Numbered from the stretch's first letter, positions 50,533 through 60,276 are shown. The stretch: 64,000 nucleotides of DNA from Clostridiales bacterium oral taxon 876 str. F0540 (GCA_000466585.1 KE993494.1:13427-77426); one strand, 5' to 3'. Numbers and translations are program-made. The notes: a model not told the origin generated them from the sequence alone.

Positions 50533-51462
50533 TTACGCCTCCTCTGCCTTTTCTGTAACTTTCATAAATATTTCTTCAAGATTTCCTTCGCTTTGTCCAA
50601 AGGATACCACTGAAATATTTTTGCTTATAAGAATCGCAAGAAGCTTGCTCATTTCTTCCTCAGTTCCTGAATAGGCTACAGTTAAAGTAGATCCTTCAGC
50701 TGATATTCTATCTACCTTTGGTATTTCCTTTAGGACAGCTGCTGCTTCTTCAAGCTTGCCTAACACCTTTATCTTTAAAGGTCTCGAATTATAAACATTA
50801 AGCATTATTTCTTCAACTGTTCCTCTTATAACAAAACTTCCTTTTTCTATTATCCCAATAGTTGTACATAGTTCTGCAAGCTCAGGCAATATATGCGAAC
50901 TTATAATTATAGTTTTCCCCATATCCTTTAAGCTTCTTAAAATCTCTTTCATTTCAAATCTTGCTCTTGGGTCCATACCTGAGGCAGGTTCATCAAGTAT
51001 TAAAAGCTCAGGGTTATGAACCAAACTTCTCGCAAGGCAAAGCCTTTGCTTCATTCCTCTTGAAAGGCTATCTACATAAGCATTTTCTTTAGAGGTCAAA
51101 TCAACAAGCTCTAGTAAATCTCCACAAACCTTTCTGCTTTCAGTACCATTTATTCCATATATAGAGGCGTAAAATTCAAGATATTCTATAACCTTTAAGT
51201 TATCATATACTCCAAAGAAGTCAGGCATATAGCCTATCTTTTCTTTTACTTTCCTGCTTTCATTCAAAGCATCTATTCCATCCACATAAACCTCACCGGA
51301 GGTTGCCGGCATAAGACCTGCTACTATTTTCATCGTAGAGGTTTTACCTGCTCCGTTTGGTCCTACAAAGCCAAAAATCTCTCCTTTTTCAACTGTCAAA
51401 TTTAAATTATTAACCGCTGTATACTTTCCATAATCCTTACGAAGGTTTTTTATTTCAAGCAT
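50533..51462 (-). CDS. ABC transporter ATP-binding protein
   Basis: 309 residues. Walker A GPNGAGKTS (about residue 35), Q-loop region GYMPDFFGVYD, signature LSRGMKQRLCLAR, Walker B LLILDEPASGMDPRAR, and H-loop ISSHIL. A C-terminal extension of about 90 residues is typical of CcmA/drug-type ABC-2 ATPases. The start overlaps the stop of the 818-residue protein gene by one base (TAATG), and it is followed at 2 bases by its permease. Energises the permease at 49616-50530. Confidence 0.94.
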   Translation of the reverse strand: MLEIKNLRKDYGKYTAVNNLNLTVEKGEIFGFVGPNGAGKTSTMKIVAGLMPATSGEVYVDGIDALNESRKVKEKIGYMPDFFGVYDNLKVIEYLEFYASIYGINGTESRKVCGDLLELVDLTSKENAYVDSLSRGMKQRLCLARSLVHNPELLILDEPASGMDPRARFEMKEILRSLKDMGKTIIISSHILPELAELCTTIGIIEKGSFVIRGTVEEIMLNVYNSRPLKIKVLGKLEEAAAVLKEIPKVDRISAEGSTLTVAYSGTEEEMSKLLAILISKNISVVSFGQSEGNLEEIFMKVTEKAEEA

Positions 51463-53918
51463 TACTTAACACTTCCCTTCACAGAAATTTGAGGAATTGT
51501 TCCAGGCTGATTTAATCCTGTTGTGTCAATTTTTATTTTTATAGTATTATCTTTATCAATATATTGAGAAACCTTATCCTGACCGACTGTAAAGTTATTG
51601 TAATCACATTCTTCATAGCTATTTTTAGCTGTATTAAATATATATCCTTTATTAGTCAACGGCTGGAAGTTTGGTCCATGAGGATTATTGCCCTTATTTT
51701 GTTTCAATTCAAAGCTTTCAACTTTAACTTTTCCGCTTACCTGGAACCTTATTTCTACCTCCCCTGAATCTCCATGAATAAATCCATAGCCCGGATCATA
51801 AGCTAGCTTATTGCTTAATGAAGATACCTTTGGAACTATACTTCCTAAAGGATATTCAGCTTTGTCTCCATTTATATAACTTAATTCAACATTAGATACA
51901 ACAAGACTCTTGCTGTATTTTTTAACAGTATCATTGTTTACAAGTATATCTTTGGTTACCTGAGAATCTGTTATTGCAGTGAACACAGGATCTGTAACTC
52001 TTCCGCCAAATGAATCAAAATAGGACTGCATGAGCATTCTCTTCTGTTCTTTCACTCTTTTTTCCTGTATTTGTTTTGCACTTTGAATAGGACTTCCACC
52101 ATATTGTCTTCCAAACATATTGTCAAGCATTTCATAGGTGTTTCCTGTATAATTCTTTATTGGCTCATTAATATTCTTTGTCTCGCCATTTCTTATCTCA
52201 CCAAGTTCTACATATGCACTGGAAGTAATAATATAACAATCTTTTAAATCTAAACCTGAGCTATTTTTTATAGTTCCTGTTATCTTATTGTCATTAAATT
52301 TAATTTCAGACTGCAATGCTCCCTTTTTAACTTCGTTATTATCAACTATAAAGTTGTACTGTCCAAAAACTCCGGTATTGTAAAATTCCATAGCTGTTTT
52401 AGGAGAAGACGTTACCTTAGAATAGATTGTCTTACTTTTTTTACTATTATCAACGTTTTGCCTATTATCATAGTAATCCAAATTCACCATAGGTCTTATA
52501 TTCATATCATCTTTTGCTTCTATTTTTATATCTGATTTTTTAGGAGTAATTACAGTACCATAGCTTTGTATGGACTGATTGCCTTTATCGTCTATTATTA
52601 TTGTAGACAGTACATTTGCAACTGGTTTAGATACCCTTGTAGTTGAACCTGAAAAATAAACCACTATTGCAAAAATTATTGAAAGAGCAGGTACAGTAAC
52701 CCACATTAGTTCCCTTTTGTCCTTCTTTTTAAGTATTATATAATTTACTGGAGCTGCAATTACTATGTATATGAAAAATATTATTATTAAGTTTGAAGCT
52801 TTTGGTATTGGAAGCTCCGGTATATTTCCAAGACCATAGCTTATATTATAGCCTCCTCCATTTACCATTCGACTATAAGTATTTACATCATTATAGTAAT
52901 TAGGAAGATTATTTCCTATAAGCTTTTCTCCAAAAGTACTGTTTAATGACCAGTTTGTTAGCGGATTTAATCCCAAATCAAAAGCAGCTACAGCAACAAC
53001 CCCCTTACCTTTTTCAATTCTTTGCACAAGAGGCAGAGTTCCTTCCTTTATTACTGCATTGCTATCTTTGATATTTATATTTAAAGCATCTAGTTTCATT
53101 GAACTTGTAGAGTTGTTATCTAACATTTTGTATAACGATTTTGTTTCAACAGATGATACATTTCCTATATCACCACTAATAAAGTTATCTTTAAATATTG
53201 ACAAAGTCTTGTTATAAGATGGACCTGTACCTATTAAAAGCATACCTCCATTATTTACCCATTTTTTTATAATTTCATATTTAGAACTGCTTATTTTAGA
53301 AGTATCAAAATTATTTATTATAATCACACTTATAGGCTTTAGTACATTTGCATCCTCTGAAATTGAATTTTCATCCAGCTTAACAAGTTTGGTATTAAAA
53401 TTTCTCTTTCCCATACTGCTTGAATCTATTGAAACCTTATTAATATAACTTACACTATTAAAATCATCGCTTAAGGTTCCTATTATAAAATCCTCAGGAT
53501 TTAGAGCTGTTCCTAATGACAAATCCTTTGATAATAATGTATTCTTACCTTCCACTATATTCATTTTCACTGAAGTTATATTCCTTGATATTGGTATGTT
53601 TAAAGTAACCTTCTTCTTAGTATTTAATGGAAGATTAATATTTTGAGTATAAAGTGTTACATTATCATTGCTTGTAATTCCCACTTCAGGATTAAATACA
53701 GGAAGCTCGATTTGGAGTTCTCCATCAATATTTTTTAAGTTATTATCAATTTCAACTGTGATTGGCACTAAGGTCCCCCACTTATATACAGATTCAAATC
53801 CGTAAGTATGTGAAACCTTGAGTTTATCCTCTTCAGCTGCTTGTACATTTTTATAGTTTCCCAAAATCATTATAATAGCTGTAAGAAGAATAATAGCAAT
53901 TTTTTTATGTTTCCCCAT
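51462..53918 (-). CDS. Large extracytoplasmic membrane protein, first gene of the Bat/ABC operon
   Basis: 818 residues, no named family certain (DUF7408-like is possible). Signal peptide (residues 1-28: KHKKIAIILLTAIIMILG, cleavage near VQAAEE), beta-rich outer domain to about 380, two transmembrane helices (about 384-402 and 408-426), then a second, mostly outside region that ends in an Asn/Gly-rich beta segment. It contains glutaminase- or VWA-like strands but no catalytic motif. A TTGAAA-17-TATCCT promoter lies 46-74 bases upstream. Probably the envelope-facing part of the system. Confidence 0.75.
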   Translation of the reverse strand: MGKHKKIAIILLTAIIMILGNYKNVQAAEEDKLKVSHTYGFESVYKWGTLVPITVEIDNNLKNIDGELQIELPVFNPEVGITSNDNVTLYTQNINLPLNTKKKVTLNIPISRNITSVKMNIVEGKNTLLSKDLSLGTALNPEDFIIGTLSDDFNSVSYINKVSIDSSSMGKRNFNTKLVKLDENSISEDANVLKPISVIIINNFDTSKISSSKYEIIKKWVNNGGMLLIGTGPSYNKTLSIFKDNFISGDIGNVSSVETKSLYKMLDNNSTSSMKLDALNINIKDSNAVIKEGTLPLVQRIEKGKGVVAVAAFDLGLNPLTNWSLNSTFGEKLIGNNLPNYYNDVNTYSRMVNGGGYNISYGLGNIPELPIPKASNLIIIFFIYIVIAAPVNYIILKKKDKRELMWVTVPALSIIFAIVVYFSGSTTRVSKPVANVLSTIIIDDKGNQSIQSYGTVITPKKSDIKIEAKDDMNIRPMVNLDYYDNRQNVDNSKKSKTIYSKVTSSPKTAMEFYNTGVFGQYNFIVDNNEVKKGALQSEIKFNDNKITGTIKNSSGLDLKDCYIITSSAYVELGEIRNGETKNINEPIKNYTGNTYEMLDNMFGRQYGGSPIQSAKQIQEKRVKEQKRMLMQSYFDSFGGRVTDPVFTAITDSQVTKDILVNNDTVKKYSKSLVVSNVELSYINGDKAEYPLGSIVPKVSSLSNKLAYDPGYGFIHGDSGEVEIRFQVSGKVKVESFELKQNKGNNPHGPNFQPLTNKGYIFNTAKNSYEECDYNNFTVGQDKVSQYIDKDNTIKIKIDTTGLNQPGTIPQISVKGSVK

Positions 53919-53963
53919 AGCTCCTTTATCCCCTCTTTCTTATTAGTTTAAATATACTATTTT

Positions 53964-53992
53964 AGGATATCATTGGCATATACCTTTTTCAA
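53964..53992 (-). promoter_or_regulatory. Promoter of the Bat/MoxR operon
   Basis: Minus strand: -35 TTGAAA (53992-53987), 17-base spacer, -10 TATCCT (53969-53964; 4 of 6 matches). A 10-bp inverted repeat ATTTAAGAAA...TTTCTTAAAT lies just upstream at 54017-54039 and could be a regulator site. Confidence 0.5.
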
Positions 53993-54123
53993 TAAAATAT
54001 CGATAATGTAAGAAAAATTTAAGAAATGTTTTCTTAAATGCTATAATTCGTTTGTATATGATAAAATTTGTAAAAATTAACTATACTACACTATATTAAG
54101 TTATTATTTTATAGCAATATATA

Positions 54124-54151
54124 CAAAAGGCACCAAGAAAAATCTTGATGC
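54124..54151 (-). terminator. Terminator of the PqqD-like gene
   Basis: GCATCAAGA pairs with TCTTGGTGC on the minus strand (with a G-U wobble that would be an A-C mismatch on the plus strand), followed by CTTTTGTAT. It lies 13 bases after the stop. Confidence 0.75.
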
Positions 54152-54163
54152 TCTTATATTAAT

Positions 54164-54553
54164 CTATTCTTGTTTTCCTCTTTCAAAAGATATCCAGCCT
54201 TTTTTATTCAGATATCTTAAATACATAATTAGCCTGTCATAAACCGGCTCACAACTTTTTCCAAATTCTTTTAGAAGTCCTTGTCCTATATCATACACAG
54301 AGCTTTTTCCGTCTATTAGCAGCCATACCTTTGATCCAACCTTATCAAACTCCATATCGCTGACATAAGGTTTTTTTACAAGCCATCTGATAAGTTTTTC
54401 TGCAAACTTATCATGATAAAAAATAAGTTTTACAATGCTATTATTTACTTCATAATTTTCATGTTTTTTCTTAGGTACGTACATCAAAAAATTATCATCT
54501 TTTTTTGTCTTCTTATCCTTTTCATTATTAACTTCTACATTGTTATCTTCCAT
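54164..54553 (-). CDS. Orphan PqqD-like protein (RiPP recognition element fold)
   Basis: 129 residues from the ATG at 54553 (GGAGG 5 bases upstream). A Lys/Asp/Asn-rich N terminus (about 1-25) is followed by a PqqD-type winged-helix domain: SDMEFDKVGSKVWLLIDGKSSVYDIGQGLLKEFG and VYDRLIMYLRYLNKKGWISFER. In PQQ and other RiPP pathways, PqqD binds the precursor peptide and hands it to a radical SAM enzyme. Neither radical SAM nor precursor is nearby. Neighbours are the OPT genes and the Bat/ABC operon. Function here is unknown. Confidence 0.8.
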   Translation of the reverse strand: MEDNNVEVNNEKDKKTKKDDNFLMYVPKKKHENYEVNNSIVKLIFYHDKFAEKLIRWLVKKPYVSDMEFDKVGSKVWLLIDGKSSVYDIGQGLLKEFGKSCEPVYDRLIMYLRYLNKKGWISFERGKQE

Positions 54554-54598
54554 TGTTTCCTCCATGTATTAAATTATAATGTCTCTATTTTATTAAAA

Positions 54599-54628
54599 TC
54601 GCAGCCGAGGCTTTTGCTTCAGCTGCGA
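54599..54628 (-). terminator. Terminator of the first OPT gene
   Basis: TCGCAGCTGAAGC pairs with GCCTCGGCTGCGA on the minus strand, with one mismatch, followed by TTTTAATAAAA. It lies 19 bases after the OPT stop. Confidence 0.8.
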
Positions 54629-54646
54629 CAATTTAACTATTATATT

Positions 54647-56551
54647 TTATGCTTTTGCGTTAGGTTTTCCTGTTGAAACCTTAGTATTACTCTTGCTGCT
54701 TACAACCTTGTTATAGAACCATGCACAAAGTACCAGTACTATTAAGGCTGAAGTCCATGGGCTTCCTGTTACACTTGTGATAACTCTTGCTCCGAAGCCA
54801 ATTGTCTCATCTACCTTCAAAATTGCAAATAAAGCTATCAATATACCTGTTATAGCCTCACCAGCGATTAAACCTGAAGCAAGCAAGGTTCCTGTCTCTG
54901 TCTTAGCTTTAAGATTTGTTTCATCCTTCTTATACTTCTTATCTAATAACCATCTTAATAATCCACCTACAAATACACCAGTACTTAATCCCATTGGAAG
55001 ATATAATCCTAGTGCAAATGGAAGTACTGGAATCTTCATAAGCTCGCACATAACTGCAAAGGTAACACCAACTATAACTAATACCCATGGTATTTGTGAG
55101 TCAAATATTCCTTTAACGATCATAGTCATCATGTTAGCTTGTGGTGCACCTATAACTTTACCGCCAATACCATATGCCTTATCAAGCATTAATATTACAG
55201 CTCCAATTGCTGCTGCTGAAGCTGCAACTGCTGCATACATACCAATTTCTAACTTCTTTGGAGTACCACCCATTATATAGGTAGTCTTTAAGCTTTGAGC
55301 AGTTCCACCTGCTATTGCTGCAGTAACACATACAAGAGTTCCGGCAATAATTGCTATAAACATTCCATTATCACCAATGTGATTTGTAGCCTTTAATACT
55401 GAAGCAATCACAAGTAATGATGCTATTGTCATACCTGATATTGGATTATTGGAAGTACCAATAAGACCAACTAATCTGGAAGAAACTATTGCAAAGAAGA
55501 AGGAACAAATAACTATTAATATTGAAGCAACAATATTTCCTTTAAGGTTTGGCATCACCCATGTGAGAATAAATACTACTATAGCTGCTGCTATAACCCA
55601 TGTAATCGGAACATCAATATCTGTTCTCTTCTGTCCGCCCTTTGCGCTGATTCCTGACATAGCTGATTTGAATGACTTTACTATTGTAGGCATAGCCTTA
55701 ATTATACTTATTAAACCACCAGCTGCAACCGCACCTGCACCAATATACTTAACTGGTGATAAAGCTAATGAAAGATTTGGAGCAATAAACTTTATAAGTG
55801 GTACTAGTGCAAACCATGATACTAAAGCACCTGCTAGCATATAGGAAGCTATTTCTATACCTACTATATATCCTACACCCATTAGAGCAGCTGAAGCACT
55901 TAATGAAAAAGAAGAATCAAAATCCTTAGTTTTTATAGCCCAGCTTGGTTCTTCGTTCCATAGCTTAAACGCTCCACCAAAGAACTTGAATAAAGTTCCT
56001 GCAATAAGGCCGGCTATCATAGTCTTAAGCCCTTCTCCACCTGCAGTACCTGATACAAGAACCTCAGAAGCAGCCATTGCCTCCGGATAAACTAGTGTTC
56101 CATGTTCTTCAACAATAAGATACTTCCTTACTGGAACAACAAATACTATACCAAGAAGACCACCTAATAGAGCAGTAACTATTATTGTAAATAATGTAAG
56201 CTGTTGTTTAAGTAAAATAATTGCTGGAATTATGAATATAAGTCCGCCTGCTAGTGATTCTCCCATTGCTGCCATTGCTTGAATCATATTAGCTTCAAGT
56301 ATACGATTACCTGTTGCTCTTCTAAATACAGAAGTAGCCAGTATAGCTGCTGGAATTCCTGCCGCAACTGTCATACCAAGCTTTAGGCCTAGATATGTGT
56401 TAGCAGCACCAAAAATAATAGCAAATAGACAGCCCACAATGATAGAAACAGCTGTCAGTTCCGGTAGTGCCTCCTTTGTTGACACATAAGGAACGTAATC
56501 TTCTCCTCTTACGCCCCCATAAGCAGTGTGAGAAAGAGCTTTCTTTTCCAT
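54647..56551 (-). CDS. OPT-family oligopeptide transporter 1
   Basis: 634 residues, about 15-16 transmembrane helices. Begins KALSHTAYGGVRGEDYVPYVS, a start typical of prokaryotic OPT proteins, then GLKLGMTVAAGIPAAIL and the characteristic PEAMAASEVLVSGTAGGEGLKTM. The mid part has SNNPISGMTIASLLVIASVL and GGTAQSLKTTYIMGGTPKKLEIG. Family members import short peptides or peptide-like metal chelators using a proton gradient. It is a close paralogue of the next gene. Terminator and promoter on both sides indicate separate transcription. Confidence 0.93.
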   Translation of the reverse strand: MEKKALSHTAYGGVRGEDYVPYVSTKEALPELTAVSIIVGCLFAIIFGAANTYLGLKLGMTVAAGIPAAILATSVFRRATGNRILEANMIQAMAAMGESLAGGLIFIIPAIILLKQQLTLFTIIVTALLGGLLGIVFVVPVRKYLIVEEHGTLVYPEAMAASEVLVSGTAGGEGLKTMIAGLIAGTLFKFFGGAFKLWNEEPSWAIKTKDFDSSFSLSASAALMGVGYIVGIEIASYMLAGALVSWFALVPLIKFIAPNLSLALSPVKYIGAGAVAAGGLISIIKAMPTIVKSFKSAMSGISAKGGQKRTDIDVPITWVIAAAIVVFILTWVMPNLKGNIVASILIVICSFFFAIVSSRLVGLIGTSNNPISGMTIASLLVIASVLKATNHIGDNGMFIAIIAGTLVCVTAAIAGGTAQSLKTTYIMGGTPKKLEIGMYAAVAASAAAIGAVILMLDKAYGIGGKVIGAPQANMMTMIVKGIFDSQIPWVLVIVGVTFAVMCELMKIPVLPFALGLYLPMGLSTGVFVGGLLRWLLDKKYKKDETNLKAKTETGTLLASGLIAGEAITGILIALFAILKVDETIGFGARVITSVTGSPWTSALIVLVLCAWFYNKVVSSKSNTKVSTGKPNAKA

Positions 56552-56596
56552 ATTAATCCCCCTTAAAATAAATATTTAGAAAATTCCGTCATTACC

Positions 56597-56625
56597 ATGA
56601 TATCATAGTTCCATTTTGTAGTAAA
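56597..56625 (-). promoter_or_regulatory. Promoter of OPT gene 1
   Basis: Minus strand: -35 TTTACT (56625-56620), 17-base spacer, -10 TATCAT (56602-56597; 5 of 6). Confidence 0.55.
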
Positions 56626-56734
56626 CTGCATATTATAATATATTTGAAAATTTTCTAATTATTTATGAACAAGGAGAATTCAACTTTAATAAATTTAAAA
56701 TTGATATAAAATTTAAGTAGGACTTTTAAATAAT

Positions 56735-56768
56735 AAATCAGAAAATCCCCTAAGGAATTTTCTGATTT
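56735..56768 (-). terminator. Terminator of OPT gene 2
   Basis: AAATCAGAAAATTCC pairs with GGATTTTCTGATTT on the minus strand across a short loop, giving a stem of about 14 pairs with one bulge, followed by ATTATTTAAAAG. It lies 28 bases after the stop. Confidence 0.75.
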
Positions 56769-56796
56769 ATTTCCACATTCTAGATACTAAATTAAG

Positions 56797-58746
56797 TTAA
56801 GCTTTCTTGTCTTTCTTTACTGTAAATTTATATATCCATACAGCCAGAAGCAGATAAACTACCGTAGCAGTCCAATTGCTTGCAGTTACATTTGGAAGGA
56901 TTCTTGCTCCTATTCCTACTGGCTCGCTTAATTTAAGTGCCGCAAGTAGAGCAACTATTATACCCATAATAGCATCACCTGCAACAAGTCCTGAAGAAAG
57001 AAGTATTCCTTTTTCAGTCTTTTCCTTAAGCTCAGTTTCATTTTTAGCAAATTTCTTGTCTACTATAACTCTTACAATACCGCCAACAAGTATACCAGCA
57101 CTTAAGTGTATTGGAAGATATATTCCTAACGCAACTGGTAATACCGGAAGTCCTAAAAGTTCTATCATAATTCCAAAGGTTGCTCCAATAAGTACTAAAG
57201 ACCATGGTAACTGAGCAGTCATAACTCCTTGAACAACCATTGACATAAGTGTTGCTTGTGGTGCAGCTATTGCCTTAGGTCCTGTAAATCCATATGTGTT
57301 AATCATAAGGATAAGAGTTGCTCCAGCTGCTATTGCTCCTATTATAACTCCAAAATACATTCCAATTTGAAGCTTCTTTGGAGTACCTCCGATTATATAG
57401 GATGTTTTTAATGCCTGACCTGCGCCTCCTGCAACGGATATACCAACGCACACTATTGCTCCGGTTACAAGTGCAGCGAACATTCCGCCATTTCCTGTTT
57501 TTCCTAAAGCTTTTAGTACAGATGTAACAAATAGAAGTGTTGCAATTGTCATACCTGAAACAGGATTATTTGATGCACCTATGATACCGCATATTCTAGC
57601 AGAAACTACAGCAAAGAAGAAAGCAAATACTACTGCTAAAAGGGCACCTGCAAATCCAATTTTAAGCATTGGTAGGAACCATGATAAGAAGAATACTAGT
57701 GCCGCTCCGCCTATAACCCAAGTCATAGGTATATCTAAATCTGTTCTCTTTGTTTCACCAGCTCCAGCTCCGATTCCTGACATTGCAGACTTAAATGATT
57801 TAACTATTGTTGGAAGAGATTTAGCTAAGCTTATAAATCCTCCTGCTGCAACAGCTCCGGCACCTATATATCTTATATAGTTTCCTCTTATAGCAGAAGC
57901 ACTTAATTCTCCTATAGGAGTTGTAGCTGGATAAAGTATTGCACTTGAACCTGTTCCAATGAATTTAATAAGCGGAACTAATCCGAAGGTAGCAACTAAA
58001 GCACCCGCAAACATATAAAGCGAAGCTTCAATACCAACTATAAATCCAACACCTGCAAGCGATGCCATTGCATCAAAACCAAAGAAGCTTTCAAATATGG
58101 ATTTATTGTTTTGTGTTATATTTATATTCCAATTTGGCTCTTCCTGCCAAAGAAGAAGTCCTGCTGAAAAAAACTTGTATGCTCCTCCTGCAAGGATACC
58201 TGTTAAAACTGTCTTAAATCCAGCTCCTCCAGAATTACTTGTAACAAGTACTTCTGCAGCCGCCATACTTTCTGGAAAGGCAAGCTTTCCATGCTCTTCA
58301 ACTAAAAGATATCTTCTTAGAGGAACAACAAATATTATTCCAAGAAGTCCTCCTAAAAGAGTTATTATAACGATTGTCGCTAAACTAACATTCATTCCCC
58401 AGATAAATAAAGCTGGCAGAGTGAAAACTATACCTCCTGCTAAAGATTCACCCATAGCAGCTACACCTGAAATCAAGTTCGCTTCAAGTATATTATTTTT
58501 TCTAAAAATTATTTTTAAAAGTCCTGTACCAAGTATTGCCGCAGGTATTCCTGCCGCTATTGTCATACCAACATTTAATGCCAGATATGTATTAGCTGCC
58601 GCAAACACTGCCGCTAGTAAACATCCAATTATTATTGAAACTGTGGTTAATTCAGGCATAGCTTGACTTGCAGGTATATAAGGAACATAGTCCTCACCCT
58701 TAATGCCGCCATACGCTGTATGTGAGAGTCCTTTATGCTCTGACAT
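56797..58746 (-). CDS. OPT-family oligopeptide transporter 2
   Basis: 649 residues, about 15-16 transmembrane helices. Starts KGLSHTAYGGIKGEDYVPYIP like its neighbour, and shares GMTIAAGIPAAIL, PESMAAAEVLVTS, SNNPVSGMTIATLL and GGTPKKLQIG. It differs by a polar insertion near residues 205-220 (NINITQNNKSIFES) and an extra segment near 285. Tandem paralogues of this kind often have different peptide ranges. AGGAGGTAATTAT precedes the ATG. The 461 bases upstream are gene-free. Confidence 0.93.
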   Translation of the reverse strand: MSEHKGLSHTAYGGIKGEDYVPYIPASQAMPELTTVSIIIGCLLAAVFAAANTYLALNVGMTIAAGIPAAILGTGLLKIIFRKNNILEANLISGVAAMGESLAGGIVFTLPALFIWGMNVSLATIVIITLLGGLLGIIFVVPLRRYLLVEEHGKLAFPESMAAAEVLVTSNSGGAGFKTVLTGILAGGAYKFFSAGLLLWQEEPNWNINITQNNKSIFESFFGFDAMASLAGVGFIVGIEASLYMFAGALVATFGLVPLIKFIGTGSSAILYPATTPIGELSASAIRGNYIRYIGAGAVAAGGFISLAKSLPTIVKSFKSAMSGIGAGAGETKRTDLDIPMTWVIGGAALVFFLSWFLPMLKIGFAGALLAVVFAFFFAVVSARICGIIGASNNPVSGMTIATLLFVTSVLKALGKTGNGGMFAALVTGAIVCVGISVAGGAGQALKTSYIIGGTPKKLQIGMYFGVIIGAIAAGATLILMINTYGFTGPKAIAAPQATLMSMVVQGVMTAQLPWSLVLIGATFGIMIELLGLPVLPVALGIYLPIHLSAGILVGGIVRVIVDKKFAKNETELKEKTEKGILLSSGLVAGDAIMGIIVALLAALKLSEPVGIGARILPNVTASNWTATVVYLLLAVWIYKFTVKKDKKA

Positions 58747-59207
58747 ATAATTACCTCCTTAATATAATTTCTATATAATGCTATCACAAAATTAACAATT
58801 TATTAAATTATGTATAATTATAAATAATCGAACCTAATTCAAATTACATTATTTTATTCGATTATTCGTCATTATTCTTATATTTTCGTATTTTTTATTA
58901 AATCTAAACGAATTCACTCCTTTATGCATAAATAATTGTATATATTCATAAATATTTTCGTTTTATATTTAAAATTAAATTTAATTTTATTGAAAACTAT
59001 TTGAATGCTATTATTCAAATAGTTTTCAATATAGATATATTTCCACCATTCTGTTTACTTATGCACATTATACAGAAAGACCGCAATGACTTAAAAAACT
59101 AAATCATAACGGTCTTCTTTAATACTTATAGATTTATTGTTCATGCTTTTCTCCAACGATAAAAGCATATTAATTTTATTCTTAAAAATATAAATTATTA
59201 TTTATGT
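58747..59207. other. Gene-free AT-rich region with palindromes (OPT2 to glucokinase)
   Basis: 461 bases with no credible open frame. It contains the OPT2 leader, AATCGAA...TTCGATT (about 58828-58863), a perfect 18-bp stem with 6-base loop (58989-59030), and a GACCG...CGGTC hairpin (about 59083-59118) that, on the minus strand, is followed by TTTCT and may terminate glucokinase transcription. No promoter was assigned with confidence. Confidence 0.6.
58989..59030. repeat. 18-bp perfect inverted repeat
   Basis: ATTGAAAACTATTTGAAT (58989-59006) and its exact complement (59013-59030), 6-base loop. No U-tract follows on either strand, so a protein site or RNA stability element is as likely as termination. 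Confidence 0.6.
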
Positions 59208-60158
59208 TTACTTAGATTCAAGTAAAGCTAAAGCAACAGCCCCCATAACACCTGCATCCGTTCCTAACCCTGCAGGTACAATCTTGCAAAACTCTGACAT
59301 AGCCTTAAAACATCTCTGATTTACTACTTCTTGAACCTTATCAAACAATACGGAGCCCATTTGTGATACTCCTCCGCCAATTACAAACATTTCAGGGTCA
59401 AAACTTGTTATAGTATTAGCTACAGCAATTCCAAGATAGTTAAAGCTCCTGTCAAGTATATCTTTTGCTACTTTGTCACCTTTCTCAGCTTCTTTGTAAA
59501 CCTCATAAGAAGTAACTTTTTCATAATTTTTAAGTGAAGTTTCCATACCGCTTTCTATAGCTTCTTTGGCTTGTCTTGCAATAGCTGTTCCCGAAGCAAG
59601 AGCTTCTATGCACCCATAATTTCCGCAATTGCATTTTGGACCATCCGGAACAATTGTCATATGTCCAATCTCTAAAGCATTAGATGTTCCTCCTCTATAA
59701 ACTCTGCCATCGAGAATTGCTCCTCCACCTACTCCTGTACTAACGGTCATATAAATCATGTTCTTAGTACCTTTTCCAGCTCCAAGCATATACTCTCCTA
59801 TAGCTGCTACATTGGCATCATTATCTAAATATGTAGGAATGTTAAATCTTTCAACTAATGGCTTAACTAATTGAAAGTTTTTGAAAGGTAAATTGGGAGT
59901 AGTTATTATTATTCCCTCTTTAGCATTTAGTGGCCCTGGAGAACCAATTCCAATTGCTTTAATACAATCTGTATTCTTACCAGCAAGCTCCATTATCTTT
60001 TCGATAACTATTATTATTCTCTCTAAAACAGCTTGTTCACCTTCTGCTGCATTTGTAGGCATTGTATACTGGCTTATTACTTTTCCATCTAAATCAGCTA
60101 ATGCACCATTAATTTTAGTTCCTCCAAGATCAATACCGATTACATAATTCTTATCCAT
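59208..60158 (-). CDS. glcK: ROK-family glucokinase
   Basis: Phosphorylates glucose with ATP. 316 residues. Phosphate-1 motif GIDLGGTKINGALAD at the start; ATP-binding VSTGVGGGAIL; the ROK zinc-binding signature EIGHMTIVPDGPKCNCGNYGCIEALASG (CxCGxxGCxE, about residues 150-177) is complete; LDNDANVAAIGEY holds the catalytic Asp. Clostridial glucokinase is commonly of this type. GGAGGAAAATAA precedes the ATG. It could process glucose released by the GH65 phosphorylase at 17.5 kb, but that gene is far away. Confidence 0.92.
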   Translation of the reverse strand: MDKNYVIGIDLGGTKINGALADLDGKVISQYTMPTNAAEGEQAVLERIIIVIEKIMELAGKNTDCIKAIGIGSPGPLNAKEGIIITTPNLPFKNFQLVKPLVERFNIPTYLDNDANVAAIGEYMLGAGKGTKNMIYMTVSTGVGGGAILDGRVYRGGTSNALEIGHMTIVPDGPKCNCGNYGCIEALASGTAIARQAKEAIESGMETSLKNYEKVTSYEVYKEAEKGDKVAKDILDRSFNYLGIAVANTITSFDPEMFVIGGGVSQMGSVLFDKVQEVVNQRCFKAMSEFCKIVPAGLGTDAGVMGAVALALLESK

Positions 60159-60222
60159 TTATTTTCCTCCAAATAAATAATTTATCTACTACAATGAGTC
60201 ATACGTATATTATACAATAAAA

Positions 60223-60251
60223 CACAAGTCATATTAAATATATAACTTGTG
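60223..60251 (-). terminator. Terminator of the 83-residue protein gene
   Basis: CACAAGT pairs with ACTTGTG, extended by partly paired AT bases in the loop, followed on the minus strand by TTTTATTGT. It lies 25 bases after the stop. Confidence 0.75.
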
Positions 60252-60276
60252 CTTTTGTATATTTTGTATTTGAATA

